DNA of 64,000 nucleotides from Gillisella vitis (GCA_009744235.1 WPHV01000010.1:170566-234565); one strand, 5' to 3'; shown: positions 53,906-63,868, counted from the first letter of the stretch. Notes: a model not told the origin generated them from the letters alone. A program made the numbers and translations.

Positions 53906-54304
53906 ATGGCACGCGTCACCGTGGAAGATTGCATCGACAAGGTCGATAACCGTTTCGAACTGGTTCTGCTGGCAAGCCATCGCGCCCGTCAGATCTCCCA
54001 GGGAGCCCAGATCACCATCGACCGCGACAATGACAAGAATCCCGTCGTTGCCCTGCGCGAAATCGCCGATGAAACCTTGTCGCCTGATGATCTGAAGGAA
54101 GATCTGATCCATTCCCTGCAAAAGCACGTCGAAGTCGACGAGCCGGAACAGGATGCTGCCTCCGTTGCCGAAGGCCAGCTGACCAGCGGCTCGCAAGACG
54201 AGGACGAAATGCCGGAAACCGTTGCCTTCGACCAGATGTCGGAAGAAGAGCTGCTGGCCGGCATCGAGGGCCTTGTCCCGCCGGAAAAGAGCGACGATTA
54301 CTGA
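53906..54304 (+). CDS. rpoZ: RNA polymerase omega subunit
   Basis: The 132-residue protein starts [31 protein letters not shown], the omega signature that supports beta' folding and forms a ppGpp site in many bacteria. The acidic C-terminal extension (about 85-132) is typical of alphaproteobacteria. It precedes rsh, which makes ppGpp. GAAGGAC precedes the ATG. Confidence 0.96.
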   Translation: MARVTVEDCIDKVDNRFELVLLASHRARQISQGAQITIDRDNDKNPVVALREIADETLSPDDLKEDLIHSLQKHVEVDEPEQDAASVAEGQLTSGSQDEDEMPETVAFDQMSEEELLAGIEGLVPPEKSDDY

Positions 54305-54314
54305 TTGCCGAAGT

Positions 54315-54340
54315 CTCAAGATCGGCGTACCGGTCTTGAG
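54315..54340 (+). terminator. hairpin between rpoZ and rsh
   Basis: CTCAAGATCGG pairs with CCGGTCTTGAG (one G-U pair) over loop CGTA. No T tract follows, so it may be a weak terminator or a processing site rather than a full stop. Confidence 0.5.
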
Positions 54341-54462
54341 GTGGTCCGATCTTTCAAACTCTCTGTGCGTCAATCGGAAGGTTGGCGCGCTTTTTCTTTT
54401 GAGAGTGCGTCCTCGACCAGCGTTCTTGTGGCCTGTTTTTCGATTGATGGAGTAGCTTTGGC

Positions 54463-56703
54463 ATGATGCGGCAGTATGAGCTCGTGGAGCGGGTACAGAA
54501 GTACAAGCCCGACGCCAACGAAGCATTGCTCAACAAGGCCTATGTCTACGCCATGCAGAAACATGGCCAGCAGAAGCGAGCCAGCGGCGATCCCTATATT
54601 TCCCATCCGCTGGAAGTGGCCGCCATCCTCACCGAAATGCATCTGGACGAGTCGACCATCGCGGTTGCCCTCCTGCATGACACGATTGAGGATACCACGG
54701 CGACCAGGGCCGAAATCGACGAATTGTTCGGCGAGGATATCGGCCGGCTCGTCGAAGGCCTGACCAAGCTCAAGAAACTCGACCTTGTCACGAAGAAAGC
54801 CAAGCAGGCCGAAAACCTGCGCAAGCTGTTGCTGGCGATTTCCGACGATGTGCGGGTTCTGCTGGTCAAGCTGGCCGATCGCCTGCACAATATGCGCACG
54901 CTGGAGCATATGCGCCCCGACAAGCGCGCCCGGATTTCCGAGGAAACCATGGAAATCTATGCGCCGCTGGCCGGTCGCATGGGCATGCAGGACATGCGCG
55001 ACGAGCTGGAGGATCTGTCCTTCCGCTATATCAATCCCGAAGCTTACGAGACTGTTACAAAGCGGCTGGAAGAGCTTTCCCGACGCAATGAAGGCCTGAT
55101 CAAGAAGATCGAAGACGAATTGAGCGAACTGTTGGTCGCCAATGGCCTGCTCCAGGCGTCGGTGAAGGGGCGCCAGAAGAAACCCTATTCGGTGTTTCGC
55201 AAGATGCAGTCCAAATCGCTGTCCTTCGAGCAGCTTTCGGATGTCTATGGCTTTCGCATCCTGGTCGATGGCGTTGCGGCCTGCTATCGGGCGCTCGGCA
55301 TTGTCCATACCCGCTGGCGGGTGGTGCCTGGCCGGTTCAAGGACTATATCTCGACGCCGAAGCAGAACGATTACCGGTCGCTGCACACCACCATCGTCGG
55401 CCCGTCGCGCCAGCGTATCGAGTTGCAGATTCGCACCCACCGCATGCATGAAATCGCCGAGTACGGCATCGCCGCCCACGCGCTTTACAAGGATGGTGAG
55501 GGCGGTGGCGAAGGCGAGTTGCTGTCACGCGAAAGCAATGCCTATTCCTGGCTGCGCCATACCATCGAGGCTCTGGCGGAAGCCAACAATCCGGAAGAGT
55601 TTCTTGAGCACACCAAGCTGGAACTGTTCCAGGACCAGGTCTTCTGTTTCACTCCGAAGGGCAAGTTGATCGCCCTGCCGCGCGGCGCCACGCCGATCGA
55701 CTTTGCCTATGCCGTTCATACCAATATTGGCGATACCACCGTCGGCGCCAAGATCAACGGCCGGATCATGCCGCTGGTCACCCGCCTGGCCAATGGCGAT
55801 GAGGTGGAGATCATCCGCTCCGGCGTGCAGGTGCCGCCGGCGGCCTGGGAAGAGATCGTCGTCACGGGCAAGGCCCGCGCCGCCATCCGCCGCGCCACCC
55901 GAATGGCGATCCGTAAGCAATATTCCGGCCTTGGCTACCGAATCCTCGAGCGCACGTTCGAGCGTGCCGCCAAGACGTTTTCCCGCGAGATCCTGAAACC
56001 GGTTCTGCACAGGCTGGGCCATAAGGATGTCGAGGATGCCATAGCGGCAGTCGGGCGCGGCGAAGTGTCTTCGCTCGATGTGCTGCGCGCCGTTTTCCCC
56101 GATTATCAGGACGAGCGCGTTACGGTAAAGCCCGCCATGGATGATGGCTGGTTCAACATGCGCTCAGCCAGCGGCATGATGTTCAAGCTGCCGCAAGGCA
56201 AGAAGGTAACTGACGCCGCAAAGCCCACCGATGGCAGTCTTGCGGAGGAGTTGGATCCGCTGCCGATCCGAGGGCTTGCTGGTAATCTCGAAGTGCATTT
56301 CTCCGCAGCCGGTGCCGTTCCCGGCGACCGGATTGTCGGCATCATGGAAGACGGCAAGGGGATCATCATCTATCCGATCCAGGCGTCTGCCTTGCAGAAA
56401 TATGATGACGAGCCGGAACGCTGGATCGATGTCCGCTGGGATCTGGACGAGGCGAACAAATCGCGCTTCCATTCCCGCATCCTGATCAATGCCATCAACG
56501 AGCCGGGTACGTTGGCCAAGGTGGCGCAGCTGATTGCCGGGCTGGACATTAATATCCGGCTTCTGTCCATGATGCGCGTCGCTGCCGATTTCACCGAAAT
56601 GGCCTTCGATCTGGATGTCTGGGATCTGCGCCAGCTCAACCAGCTTTTGTCCCAGCTAAAGGAGCTGGATTGCGTGGCAACCGCCAAGCGGGTCTATGAC
56701 TGA
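54463..56703 (+). CDS. rsh: bifunctional (p)ppGpp synthetase/hydrolase Rsh
   Basis: The 746-residue protein has an HD hydrolase domain (about 30-185; VALLHDTIEDT and LADRLHNMRTL), a synthetase domain (about 240-350; GRFKDYISTPKQNDYRSLHTTI), a TGS domain (about 385-450; FTPKGKLIALPRGATPIDFAYAVH) and a C-terminal ACT domain (about 665-746). The synthetase has the RxKD motif of bifunctional enzymes rather than ExDD of RelA. It is the single long alarmone enzyme usual in alphaproteobacteria and lies in its usual place after rpoZ. Confidence 0.97.
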   Translation: MMRQYELVERVQKYKPDANEALLNKAYVYAMQKHGQQKRASGDPYISHPLEVAAILTEMHLDESTIAVALLHDTIEDTTATRAEIDELFGEDIGRLVEGLTKLKKLDLVTKKAKQAENLRKLLLAISDDVRVLLVKLADRLHNMRTLEHMRPDKRARISEETMEIYAPLAGRMGMQDMRDELEDLSFRYINPEAYETVTKRLEELSRRNEGLIKKIEDELSELLVANGLLQASVKGRQKKPYSVFRKMQSKSLSFEQLSDVYGFRILVDGVAACYRALGIVHTRWRVVPGRFKDYISTPKQNDYRSLHTTIVGPSRQRIELQIRTHRMHEIAEYGIAAHALYKDGEGGGEGELLSRESNAYSWLRHTIEALAEANNPEEFLEHTKLELFQDQVFCFTPKGKLIALPRGATPIDFAYAVHTNIGDTTVGAKINGRIMPLVTRLANGDEVEIIRSGVQVPPAAWEEIVVTGKARAAIRRATRMAIRKQYSGLGYRILERTFERAAKTFSREILKPVLHRLGHKDVEDAIAAVGRGEVSSLDVLRAVFPDYQDERVTVKPAMDDGWFNMRSASGMMFKLPQGKKVTDAAKPTDGSLAEELDPLPIRGLAGNLEVHFSAAGAVPGDRIVGIMEDGKGIIIYPIQASALQKYDDEPERWIDVRWDLDEANKSRFHSRILINAINEPGTLAKVAQLIAGLDINIRLLSMMRVAADFTEMAFDLDVWDLRQLNQLLSQLKELDCVATAKRVYD

Positions 56704-57004
56704 GGCTTGGATTGCCGACTTCGATTGAAATTATGCTGCCGATACAAAGCGGTACAGCGTCATAGGTGTGTTTTATGACATGCACGGCACTGTAAATGCT
56801 TACTGTCCGCTTCGGCGGTGCTGCCAATGTTTTGACATCGGAGCCTTGTTTCTGATCAAATTTCGTGCAGTTTCTGGCTAAATTCCACGGTTTTTAACGA
56901 TGCCATGCATTTTGAGCATGGCTGGCAACGCACCTTGTCTCTGGTTCTTTGTGCAGTGCACTCGTATATTGAGGTCATCGAAACAAACACAGAGAGATAA
57001 GACA
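56704..57004. other. intergenic between rsh and DUF3563 gene
   Basis: Holds the second GCTACAG...CTGTA repeat element and then the promoter region of the small DUF3563 gene. Confidence 0.5.
56741..56796. repeat. GGTACAGCG...CACTGTA intergenic repeat, copy 2
   Basis: GATACAAAGCGGTACAGCGT and TGCACGGCACTGTA match copy 1 at 52963; the centre has a GTCATA...TATGAC hairpin. It lies 38 bases past rsh. Confidence 0.7.
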
Positions 57005-57157
57005 ATGTTTGGTCCTATTCGCAAATTTGCCCGCGCCCTGCGCGTCCCGACTGCCCAGGAACGTGAAATGGCTTATCTGAACGCTGCCCATGACCGCCTC
57101 GACCTGGAATATCGCCAGCGCGAAATCGATGGTGGCCTGTTCCGTCGCATCCGTTAA
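57005..57157 (+). CDS. DUF3563 small protein (50 aa)
   Basis: The sequence MAYLNAAHDRLDLEYRQREI followed by a basic tail is the DUF3563 pattern, a short helical protein related in size and charge to DUF1127 proteins. Function unknown. GAGAGATAAGAC lies before the ATG. Between rsh and lepB, it occupies a place where other rhizobia often carry biosynthetic genes. Confidence 0.85.
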   Translation: MFGPIRKFARALRVPTAQEREMAYLNAAHDRLDLEYRQREIDGGLFRRIR

Positions 57158-57698
57158 TCGCTATACGCCGGGCGCATGGCTGACCTGTGAAATCAGCTGT
57201 GCCGGGTGAGGCGAATTGGATGTTGAGAAAAAAGGTTGCGGTCTTGCCGGGGCTTGTGAATAAAGACGTTGCATCAAGCCACGTCGTGTAATGCCAGCGA
57301 CGTCTTGTAATAATGGCCATCACGAATGGCCTTCCTGATACGGGACCATCGTCTTTGGGTGGTCTCGCCGACGAACGCGATGCGTTCGGGTGCTGGCAAA
57401 TTTCAAAATTACATTTCTGATGTTTTCTGGGGGCATGCGTTTGCATCCTTGTCCGTTGTTCATCTTGGCTGCTATTTATCTGGGATTGCCCGGTTTCACG
57501 GCTGCACATCGGCAGCACTGTGATGAAGACCGATCCCCAGCTATGCCGCTTCTTTCCCGTTAAAGTTCGTTTCTCAACGATAATTGTCTGATCCGTGTGC
57601 GTTCCTGTCGTGTTATCGGGACGCAAGCGCGTGATGCAACGGTTTTGCCGTTGCCGGGTCGGCATGAAACGACTAGAGAAACGTCAGACTGACGAATT
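57158..57698. other. intergenic before lepB; no gene seen
   Basis: About 540 bases with no supported gene or strong dyad. I looked for remnants of pdxJ or acpS, which often precede lepB in rhizobia, and found none. Confidence 0.5.
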
Positions 57699-58457
57699 AT
57701 GAAAGAGACCGGCGTGACGGATAAAGTCGAAAAGAAGCAGAATGCCCTTTGGGAGAACATCAAGGTCATCATTCAGGCGCTGGTGCTTGCCATGGTGATC
57801 CGCACCGTGCTGTTCCAGCCTTTCACCATTCCGTCCGGCTCGATGATGCCGACACTGCTGGTGGGTGATTATATCTTCGTCAACAAGTTCTCCTACGGCT
57901 ATTCGAAATATTCGCTGCCTTTTTCCCTCGATCTGTTCTCCGGCCGTATTCTGGCGAGTGAGCCCAAGCGAGGCGATGTCGTCGTCTTCCGCTTTCCGCC
58001 CAATCCTGACATCGATTATATCAAGCGCCTTGTCGGCCTGCCGGGCGACCGTATCCAGGTGACGGATGGCGTGTTGCTGGTGAACGGCAAGCCGATACCC
58101 AAAGTGCCGGACGGAACCTTTACCTCCGATTATCGGATGGATGCCGGGCGCGACGTTCCGGTCTTCCGCGAAACGCTTGATAATGGCGTCAATTACGACA
58201 CGCTGGATGAAATCCAGAATTCAGCTGGCGATAATACCCGCGAATTCACCGTTCCCGCCGGTCATTACTTCATGATGGGCGACAACCGCGATAATTCCGC
58301 TGATAGTCGCTTCGACGTGGGCATGGTTCCGGCTGAAAATCTGGTCGGCCGTGCCTCGGTGATCTTCTTCTCGCTTGGCAACAACACGTCCTTCCGTGAA
58401 ATTTGGAAATGGCCGTCCAATATGCGGTGGGATCGTTTGTTCAAGGCTGTTCAATGA
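57699..58457 (+). CDS. lepB: signal peptidase I
   Basis: The 252-residue inner-membrane serine-lysine protease removes signal peptides. One transmembrane helix (about 20-38) precedes the catalytic Ser48 in IPSGSMMPTLL; the general base Lys109 is in DYIKRLVGLPGD, and MMGDNRDNSADSR closes the active site. Overlaps rnc in ATGA, so lepB, rnc and era form one operon. Confidence 0.96.
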   Translation: MKETGVTDKVEKKQNALWENIKVIIQALVLAMVIRTVLFQPFTIPSGSMMPTLLVGDYIFVNKFSYGYSKYSLPFSLDLFSGRILASEPKRGDVVVFRFPPNPDIDYIKRLVGLPGDRIQVTDGVLLVNGKPIPKVPDGTFTSDYRMDAGRDVPVFRETLDNGVNYDTLDEIQNSAGDNTREFTVPAGHYFMMGDNRDNSADSRFDVGMVPAENLVGRASVIFFSLGNNTSFREIWKWPSNMRWDRLFKAVQ

Positions 58458-59173
58458 AGGCTCCCAAGGCCCTGAGCGCTGAGGAACGCGAGAAAGTGGA
58501 GGCCGTTATCGGCTACCGCTTTATCGGCAAGGAACGGCTGGATAAGGCGCTGACCCATTCCAGTGCCAGGCCTGCTAAAGGTAGCGATTATGAGCGCCTG
58601 GAATTCCTGGGCGACCGGGTGCTTGGCCTTTGCGTGGCCGAGCATTTGTTCAAGGTGTTTCGCGCTGCCACCGAAGGCGAATTGTCGGTGCGGCTGAACC
58701 AACTGGTCAGCGCAGAGACCTGTGCGGCGGTGGCCGATGAAATCCAGCTGCATCGCTATATCCGTACCGGTGCCGACGTCAAAAAGCTGACCGACAAGAA
58801 CATGCTGAATGTGCGGGCCGATGTGGTAGAAAGCCTGATTGCCGCCATTTATCTCGATGCCGGGCTGGAAGCGGCGCGTGCCTTCGTGTTGAAGTTCTGG
58901 GCTGAACGCGCCTCCCGGCAGGATGCAGGCCGGCGTGACGCCAAGACCGAGCTACAGGAATGGGCACACGCGAAATTTGCCGTGACACCGGTCTATCGGG
59001 TTGCAGACCGCTCCGGACCGGATCATGATCCCAGCTTCACGGTAACGGTGGAAATCGGCAAGCTGGAGCCGGAAACCGGAATTGACCGGTCTAAGCGCGC
59101 CGCCGAACAAGCGGCGGCGACCCGGTTGCTGGAAAGAGAAGGCGTGTGGACGAGATCCGCCGCCTCAGATTGA
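58454..59173 (+). CDS. rnc: ribonuclease III
   Basis: The 239-residue double-strand-specific nuclease processes rRNA and mRNA. The signature ERLEFLGDRVLGL (about 43-55) and the acidic cluster DVVESLIAAIYLDAG form the catalytic domain; a double-stranded RNA-binding domain covers about 157-230. The ATG overlaps the lepB stop; an earlier in-frame codon at 58403 would lie deep inside lepB. Confidence 0.96.
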   Translation: MKAPKALSAEEREKVEAVIGYRFIGKERLDKALTHSSARPAKGSDYERLEFLGDRVLGLCVAEHLFKVFRAATEGELSVRLNQLVSAETCAAVADEIQLHRYIRTGADVKKLTDKNMLNVRADVVESLIAAIYLDAGLEAARAFVLKFWAERASRQDAGRRDAKTELQEWAHAKFAVTPVYRVADRSGPDHDPSFTVTVEIGKLEPETGIDRSKRAAEQAAATRLLEREGVWTRSAASD

Positions 59174-59177
59174 TTGG

Positions 59178-60167
59178 ATGACAATGACCGAGCATGAAAA
59201 CCAACCGGCTGGCGATGGCCAGATCGCTGACACTGTTGCGGGTACCGTGGCCGAAGATGCGGCTGCTGTTCGTCCGACCCATTCCGGCTTCGTTGCCCTG
59301 ATCGGTCCCACCAATGCCGGCAAGTCGACCCTGGTGAACCGGTTCGTCGGTGCCAAGGTGTCGATCGTCAGCCACAAGGTACAGACGACACGCGCCGTCA
59401 TGCGCGGCATCGCCATCCATAACAATGCCCAGATCGTCTTCATGGACACGCCCGGCATTTTCAAGCCACGCCGCAAGCTGGACCGCGCCATGGTGACATC
59501 CGCCTGGGGCGGCGCCAAGGACGCAGACGTGATCCTGCTGTTGATCGACAGTGAACGCGGATTGCGCGGCGATGGCGAAGCCATTCTGGAAGCGCTGAAG
59601 GATGTGCATCAGCCGAAAATCCTGGTGCTGAACAAGATCGACCAGGTGCGTCATGAAGATCTGCTGAAATTGGCCTCGACGGCCAACGAGGCGGTGAAGT
59701 TTGAGCGCACCTTCATGATCTCGGCCACCAACGGTTCCGGTTGCCAGGACGTGATGGATTATCTGGCCGATTACCTGCCGGAAGGCCCCTGGTACTATCC
59801 GGAGGATCAGATTTCCGATCTGCCGATGCGCCAACTGGCGGCGGAAATCACCCGTGAAAAACTCTTCCTGCGCCTGCATCAGGAATTGCCCTATTCTTCT
59901 CATGTCGAAACTGAGAAATGGGAAGAGCGCAAGGACGGCTCGGTCAGGATCGAGCAGGTGATTTATGTCGAGCGCGACAGCCAGAAGAAGATCGTGCTCG
60001 GCAAGAATGGCGATGCCATCAAATCGATCTCCACCAGTTCGCGCAAGGAAATGTCGGAAATTCTCGAACAGACGGTTCATCTGTTCCTGTTCGTGAAAGT
60101 CCGTGAAAACTGGGGCAATGATCCAGAACGTTTCCGCGAAATGGGCCTGGAGTTTCCGAGGGACTAA
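59178..60167 (+). CDS. era: GTPase Era
   Basis: The 329-residue protein helps mature 16S rRNA and the 30S subunit. P-loop GPTNAGKST, DTPGIF, and NKID are in the GTPase domain; the KH domain carries VIYVERDSQKKIVLGKNGDAIKSI near the C-terminus. An N-terminal extension of about 35 residues before the P-loop domain is longer than in E. coli. The ATG at 59178 is 4 bases past the rnc stop; a second ATG two codons later is also possible. Confidence 0.95.
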   Translation: MTMTEHENQPAGDGQIADTVAGTVAEDAAAVRPTHSGFVALIGPTNAGKSTLVNRFVGAKVSIVSHKVQTTRAVMRGIAIHNNAQIVFMDTPGIFKPRRKLDRAMVTSAWGGAKDADVILLLIDSERGLRGDGEAILEALKDVHQPKILVLNKIDQVRHEDLLKLASTANEAVKFERTFMISATNGSGCQDVMDYLADYLPEGPWYYPEDQISDLPMRQLAAEITREKLFLRLHQELPYSSHVETEKWEERKDGSVRIEQVIYVERDSQKKIVLGKNGDAIKSISTSSRKEMSEILEQTVHLFLFVKVRENWGNDPERFREMGLEFPRD

Positions 60168-60176
60168 CCGCTCGCC

Positions 60177-61277
60177 CTACACCTTGATCCGGTTGGCGAT
60201 GAACTTTGAAATCGACGGGCCGAGCGCCAGGATCATCAGGAAGCGTGCCGTTTGCAGGGCCAGCACGAAGGGCAGGTCCACATGGGTGGTGGCGGCAATG
60301 ATCGCCACCGAATCCAGCCCGCCCGGGCTGGTGGCGAGATAGGCGGTCAGCGGATCGACGCCCAGCAGATACCACAACAGAAAAGCCAGACAGCCGCCAA
60401 AGGAAATCAGAATAAGGATCGACAGGGCAACCTGCGGTGCTGCCTTGGCGGCATGCAGCAAAAGACGGCGGCTGAAGGCCAGCCCGATGCGCCACCCGAC
60501 CATGGCATAGGCCACCGCCAGCAGCCAGAGCGGCAGTTCGATCTTCACCAATCCGAAAGAATTCAGCACGGCCATGACCAGCATTGGCACCAGCATCGTG
60601 CCTGCCGGGATTTTCAGATAGTGACCGGCGGCAGTGGCCGCAGCGGTAATCGCCAGCGTCAGGGCCAGAGCTTGGCCGTCAATATCAGGAAAAAACACCA
60701 GCGGCGGCGGCTCGGCTCCGGCTATATTGAAGACGAAGGCCGCCATGGCCGCCGCCGCCGAGGCCACGCAGACCACCCGAAGATACTGCATGAAGGCAAC
60801 CAGCCGCGTATCGGCGCCGTAAGCTTCGGCCATCAGCACCATAGCCGAGGCCGCTCCGGCGGAACTGCCCCAGACCGCTGTGGTCCCCGGCAGAACTTGG
60901 CGCTTCGCCATGATGTAGCCGAGCAGCGAGCTGAGCGCGATTACCGACAGCGTGGCGCCGATAAACAGCGGCCAATCCTGCAAGAACCGCCGCAGGATAT
61001 CGCCATTCAGCGATTCGGCGATCATGCAGCCCACCAGAGCCTGGGCGGCGATATAGGGTGGGCGCGGCAGGGAAAGCCTTGCGCCATTAGTGGCAAACAC
61101 GATCGCGGCAATCATCGGCCCAAGCAGAAGCGCTGCCGGGAAGCGGACATATTCCAAAGCCCCAGCCACCAGCAGCGACAAGAGCAGCAGCAGTCCCCAT
61201 TTGAGCGCGGATGGAAGCGCTGTCAGCCGGCCATCGCCCAAGGCGGGTTCGGTGTTTTTCGTGTCCATTGGGGTCAT
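60177..61277 (-). CDS. AbrB-family membrane protein (PF05145)
   Basis: The 366-residue integral membrane protein has 9-10 helices in two halves. Each half has a repeated motif: PAALLLGPMIAAIVF...PYIAAQALVGCMIAESL and PAGTMLVPMLVMAVLN...LLAVAYAMVGWRIG. The family has been mislabelled ammonia monooxygenase; the sequence shows a transporter or regulator of unknown substrate. The ATG at 61277 is preferred; extension to 61487 is hydrophilic and unsupported. Converges on era. Confidence 0.85.
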   Translation of the reverse strand: MTPMDTKNTEPALGDGRLTALPSALKWGLLLLLSLLVAGALEYVRFPAALLLGPMIAAIVFATNGARLSLPRPPYIAAQALVGCMIAESLNGDILRRFLQDWPLFIGATLSVIALSSLLGYIMAKRQVLPGTTAVWGSSAGAASAMVLMAEAYGADTRLVAFMQYLRVVCVASAAAAMAAFVFNIAGAEPPPLVFFPDIDGQALALTLAITAAATAAGHYLKIPAGTMLVPMLVMAVLNSFGLVKIELPLWLLAVAYAMVGWRIGLAFSRRLLLHAAKAAPQVALSILILISFGGCLAFLLWYLLGVDPLTAYLATSPGGLDSVAIIAATTHVDLPFVLALQTARFLMILALGPSISKFIANRIKV

Positions 61278-61509
61278 GTCATGCCGTCTTGCGGGATCTG
61301 AACCAGGGATACGGCGCTGAAGTGAAGCATGCCGCAGGTTGAAAGGCCTGGTTGCTGTATAGGGCCATCTTCCTGTTTGCGCCATGCAAAATTCTGGCAT
61401 GCCAGCTATGCTGCCTGATTGCCAAAAGACATGCTGGTTCGGAAGCGTATATAGGGAATATCCAGATTTTTTACGGGCGAAAATCATCGCTCTGGTATAA
61501 AAACAATCT

Positions 61510-62304
61510 ATGGAATGGACCGATCAGGCAATTGTGTTGGGTGTGCGCAGGCATGGCGAAACCAGCGTCATTGCCGAAATGATGACGCTGGCGCGGGGCC
61601 GACATCTCGGTCTGGTGCGGGGTGGGCGATCACGCACCATGCAGCCGGTGTTGCAGCCGGGCAATGTCGTGGAAGTCACCTGGCGGGCGCGGCTGGAAGA
61701 GCATCTGGGCGATTTCCGCGTCGAGCCTTTGCAATTGCGAGCCGGTCATCTGATGAGTTCGGCCACGGCGGTCTATGGCGTGCAGGCGTTGGCGGCTCTG
61801 CTGCGGCTGTTGCCGGAGCGGGAGCCGCATGGGCATCTGTATGAAGCGATGAACATCATTCTCGATCATCTGCATGAGCCAGCGTCGGCAGGTGAATTGT
61901 TCATCCGCTTTGAACTGGCAATCCTGAACGATCTTGGTTTCGGTCTGGACCTGACAGCCTGCGCGGCCACAGGCGGGCGTCAGGATCTGGTTTTCGTGTC
62001 GCCGAAGACGGGCAGGGCGGTTTCCCACGCCGCCGGTCTGCCCTATGCGGATCGACTTCTATCCCTTCCGGTTTTTCTGCAACCGGAGCCGTTAGTCGGT
62101 AAAGGCAAACAGGCGGATGCGCATGCCCTGCAACAGGCGTTCAGCCTGACCGGCTATTTTCTGCAAAGGCATGTTTATGAACCGCGCGGGCTCACGGCTG
62201 GAGCCGCGCGCGATGGTTTCTGTCAGGCGGCGCTGAAAGCCTTGGAGACGCCGGATGAGATCGCGCTCGGTGGAGCGGCTCCGAAACCGGTGAGGGTACC
62301 ATAG
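61510..62304 (+). CDS. recO: DNA repair protein RecO
   Basis: The 264-residue protein has the N-terminal OB fold ([26 protein letters not shown]) and the alpha-helical C-terminal domain. With RecF and RecR it loads RecA on gaps. The zinc-finger cysteines seen in some RecO proteins are absent apart from Cys in [10 protein letters not shown]. Downstream of the era block as in other rhizobia. Its 3' end overlaps the 3' end of the next, convergent gene. Confidence 0.93.
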   Translation: MEWTDQAIVLGVRRHGETSVIAEMMTLARGRHLGLVRGGRSRTMQPVLQPGNVVEVTWRARLEEHLGDFRVEPLQLRAGHLMSSATAVYGVQALAALLRLLPEREPHGHLYEAMNIILDHLHEPASAGELFIRFELAILNDLGFGLDLTACAATGGRQDLVFVSPKTGRAVSHAAGLPYADRLLSLPVFLQPEPLVGKGKQADAHALQQAFSLTGYFLQRHVYEPRGLTAGAARDGFCQAALKALETPDEIALGGAAPKPVRVP

Positions 62305-62492
62305 GCATTCTCATCGGATTTTTTCATATGCGTGCGGATGGCGCGTTGCAGTTCAGTGACATTGCTATAAACGCCGCCATCCAGATCGATGACTGGGAAT
62401 TTCACGGCGATAAATTTGATCCGGTTGCCTTCCGGGACGCTTATTCCAACCGGCACACCGGCATATTCGATAACTTGTTTTTCCATAGTCAT
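62223..62492 (-). CDS. small conserved hypothetical protein (89 aa)
   Basis: The sequence [20 protein letters not shown] followed by [18 protein letters not shown] resembles short hypothetical proteins of rhizobia, with a beta-rich N-terminus. It overlaps the recO 3' end by 82 bases in the convergent direction; the conserved-looking part lies outside the overlap. GGGCGGGG lies before the ATG at 62492. Function unknown. Confidence 0.68.
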   Translation of the reverse strand: MTMEKQVIEYAGVPVGISVPEGNRIKFIAVKFPVIDLDGGVYSNVTELQRAIRTHMKKSDENAYGTLTGFGAAPPSAISSGVSKAFSAA

Positions 62493-63016
62493 ATCCCCGC
62501 CCGCTTTGATACGCAGGCCAATAGTCGATCAATTGTGGTGTCTTGTTTTAAGAACGCGTCACATTCGACAGCAAATGAAAGACATCATTATAACGCCTCT
62601 CACGCCAAGCGGGCATAGATGCGAGGAGCGCGCCGCATGGTGCGATAGTCTGCGCATATGCTTTACCTCCTTGCCAGGGAGCCGGTTATGGAACCGGCTC
62701 TACATTGAACACGTGCCGATCGATGTCCTGTCCGATTGACAGATCTTGGTAGCGTGTATCACCACCTTGTCGACAGCGTTGAAGGTAAGATCAATGGGTC
62801 GATCCGTCAATGGCGCTCTAATCAAAAACAAAATATATTTTTGTGATCGGTTGAATATGAAGGTTTCATGGCAAAATGAATCCCACATGCCCCATTTTGG
62901 AAAATAGCGTTCGCATTGCGGCAAAATCTGCGCAGTCGCAAAAAACCAGGAAAAATTCCCGTTAAAATTGAAGTATTGGATTTCTATGCAAGATATCTGT
63001 CGGTTAAGAGAACCGT
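62493..63016. other. intergenic; one hairpin, no gene
   Basis: Apart from a GAGCCGGTT/AACCGGCTC hairpin at 62679-62700, nothing is recognised. It lies between the 5' end of a small gene and the 3' end of the MOSC gene. Confidence 0.45.
62679..62700. other. 9-bp inverted repeat hairpin
   Basis: GAGCCGGTT pairs with AACCGGCTC over loop ATGG. No T tract on either side; role unknown. Confidence 0.7.
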
Positions 63017-63868
63017 TTACCGACGTTTCCTAAGTTCGATACCTTCCGGTCGCCTTTCCAGCACCTCGACAATATCGCCAAGGCGCAGTGTGCCAATGGC
63101 GCGGGGAACAGCGTTCCAGCCGAATAGCGGACCGGGAACGCGCTTGTTGCCTGACATTCGAAGCCGTCCCATGGCAGCGAGCGGTGAGGGGCCGGAGCGC
63201 GATCCAGTCTTTTGATCCTGTGTTGTCATGATACAGCGGGCGCAGGGCTTGACGAGATCGAAGCGCAATCCGCCAATGGCGATACTGGCCCATTGGTCTT
63301 CCTCCCAGGGCAGTGCGCCGTCGATGACGATATTGGGCCGAAAGCGGTCCATGGCAACCATGCCTTCCCCATGGGATTCCATATCGGCATTCAGCGCGTC
63401 GAGCGAGGCTGTCGTGGTGATCAACACCTGATAGCCATCGGCAAAGGTGACGGGCGTGTCCGGTCCGGCCCAGTCTGCATTGGCGAGGCGCGATGCCCGT
63501 TCATCGAAGAGCACCAGTTCGAGCGGCCTGCCGAACCATTGCGACAAGGTGTCGTTGATGGCGGGATCCGCCAAGGCCGAATCAACCAATGACCGCCAGA
63601 CCGTGACCGGCTTGCGGGTGCTAAAACTCCCAAGGGGCATGCTGATGTTTCTGCTATCATCGAGTCGCAGGTATAAAACTGCGTCATCCAGCCGAACGTC
63701 CAGCTGCGCCAGTTCCGGCAACTCTCGTTGGGTGACGAAATGCCCCGAGGGCTCAACCAGCATCAACTGGCGGTCGAGGCTAAGACCCTCGGGACGAATG
63801 TCGGCTTGGCCCAGGGCAATGCCCCGCGCGCTTTTCAAAGGATAGATGCAAAGGGTGGAGAGAAACAT
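63017..63868 (-). CDS. MOSC-domain protein (YcbX-like)
   Basis: The 283-residue protein has an N-terminal beta-barrel MOSC_N domain (LCIYPLKSARGIALGQADI) and a C-terminal MOSC domain with KPCARCIMTTQDQKTG, whose cysteine binds molybdenum cofactor or accepts sulfur. YcbX-type proteins reduce N-hydroxylated compounds such as base analogues using Mo cofactor (known for E. coli). The ATG at 63868 has GGAG before it; upstream codons to 63931 run into the insertion sequence and are rejected. Confidence 0.88.
   Translation of the reverse strand: MFLSTLCIYPLKSARGIALGQADIRPEGLSLDRQLMLVEPSGHFVTQRELPELAQLDVRLDDAVLYLRLDDSRNISMPLGSFSTRKPVTVWRSLVDSALADPAINDTLSQWFGRPLELVLFDERASRLANADWAGPDTPVTFADGYQVLITTTASLDALNADMESHGEGMVAMDRFRPNIVIDGALPWEEDQWASIAIGGLRFDLVKPCARCIMTTQDQKTGSRSGPSPLAAMGRLRMSGNKRVPGPLFGWNAVPRAIGTLRLGDIVEVLERRPEGIELRKRR

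Noticed and set aside
54370-55479. 369-codon open frame antisense to rsh
   Set aside because: Shadow of the rsh coding frame; no motif seen.
59091-60080. 329-codon open frame antisense to era
   Set aside because: Shadow frame; era is unmistakable on the other strand.
60177-61277. Ammonia monooxygenase annotation for the AbrB-family protein
   Set aside because: The label is a known database error for this family; the sequence shows only a duplicated membrane motif and no metal ligands.
60252-61301. 349-codon frame antisense to the AbrB-family gene
   Set aside because: Rich in Gln, His and Arg, as expected opposite a hydrophobic membrane protein gene; no domain.
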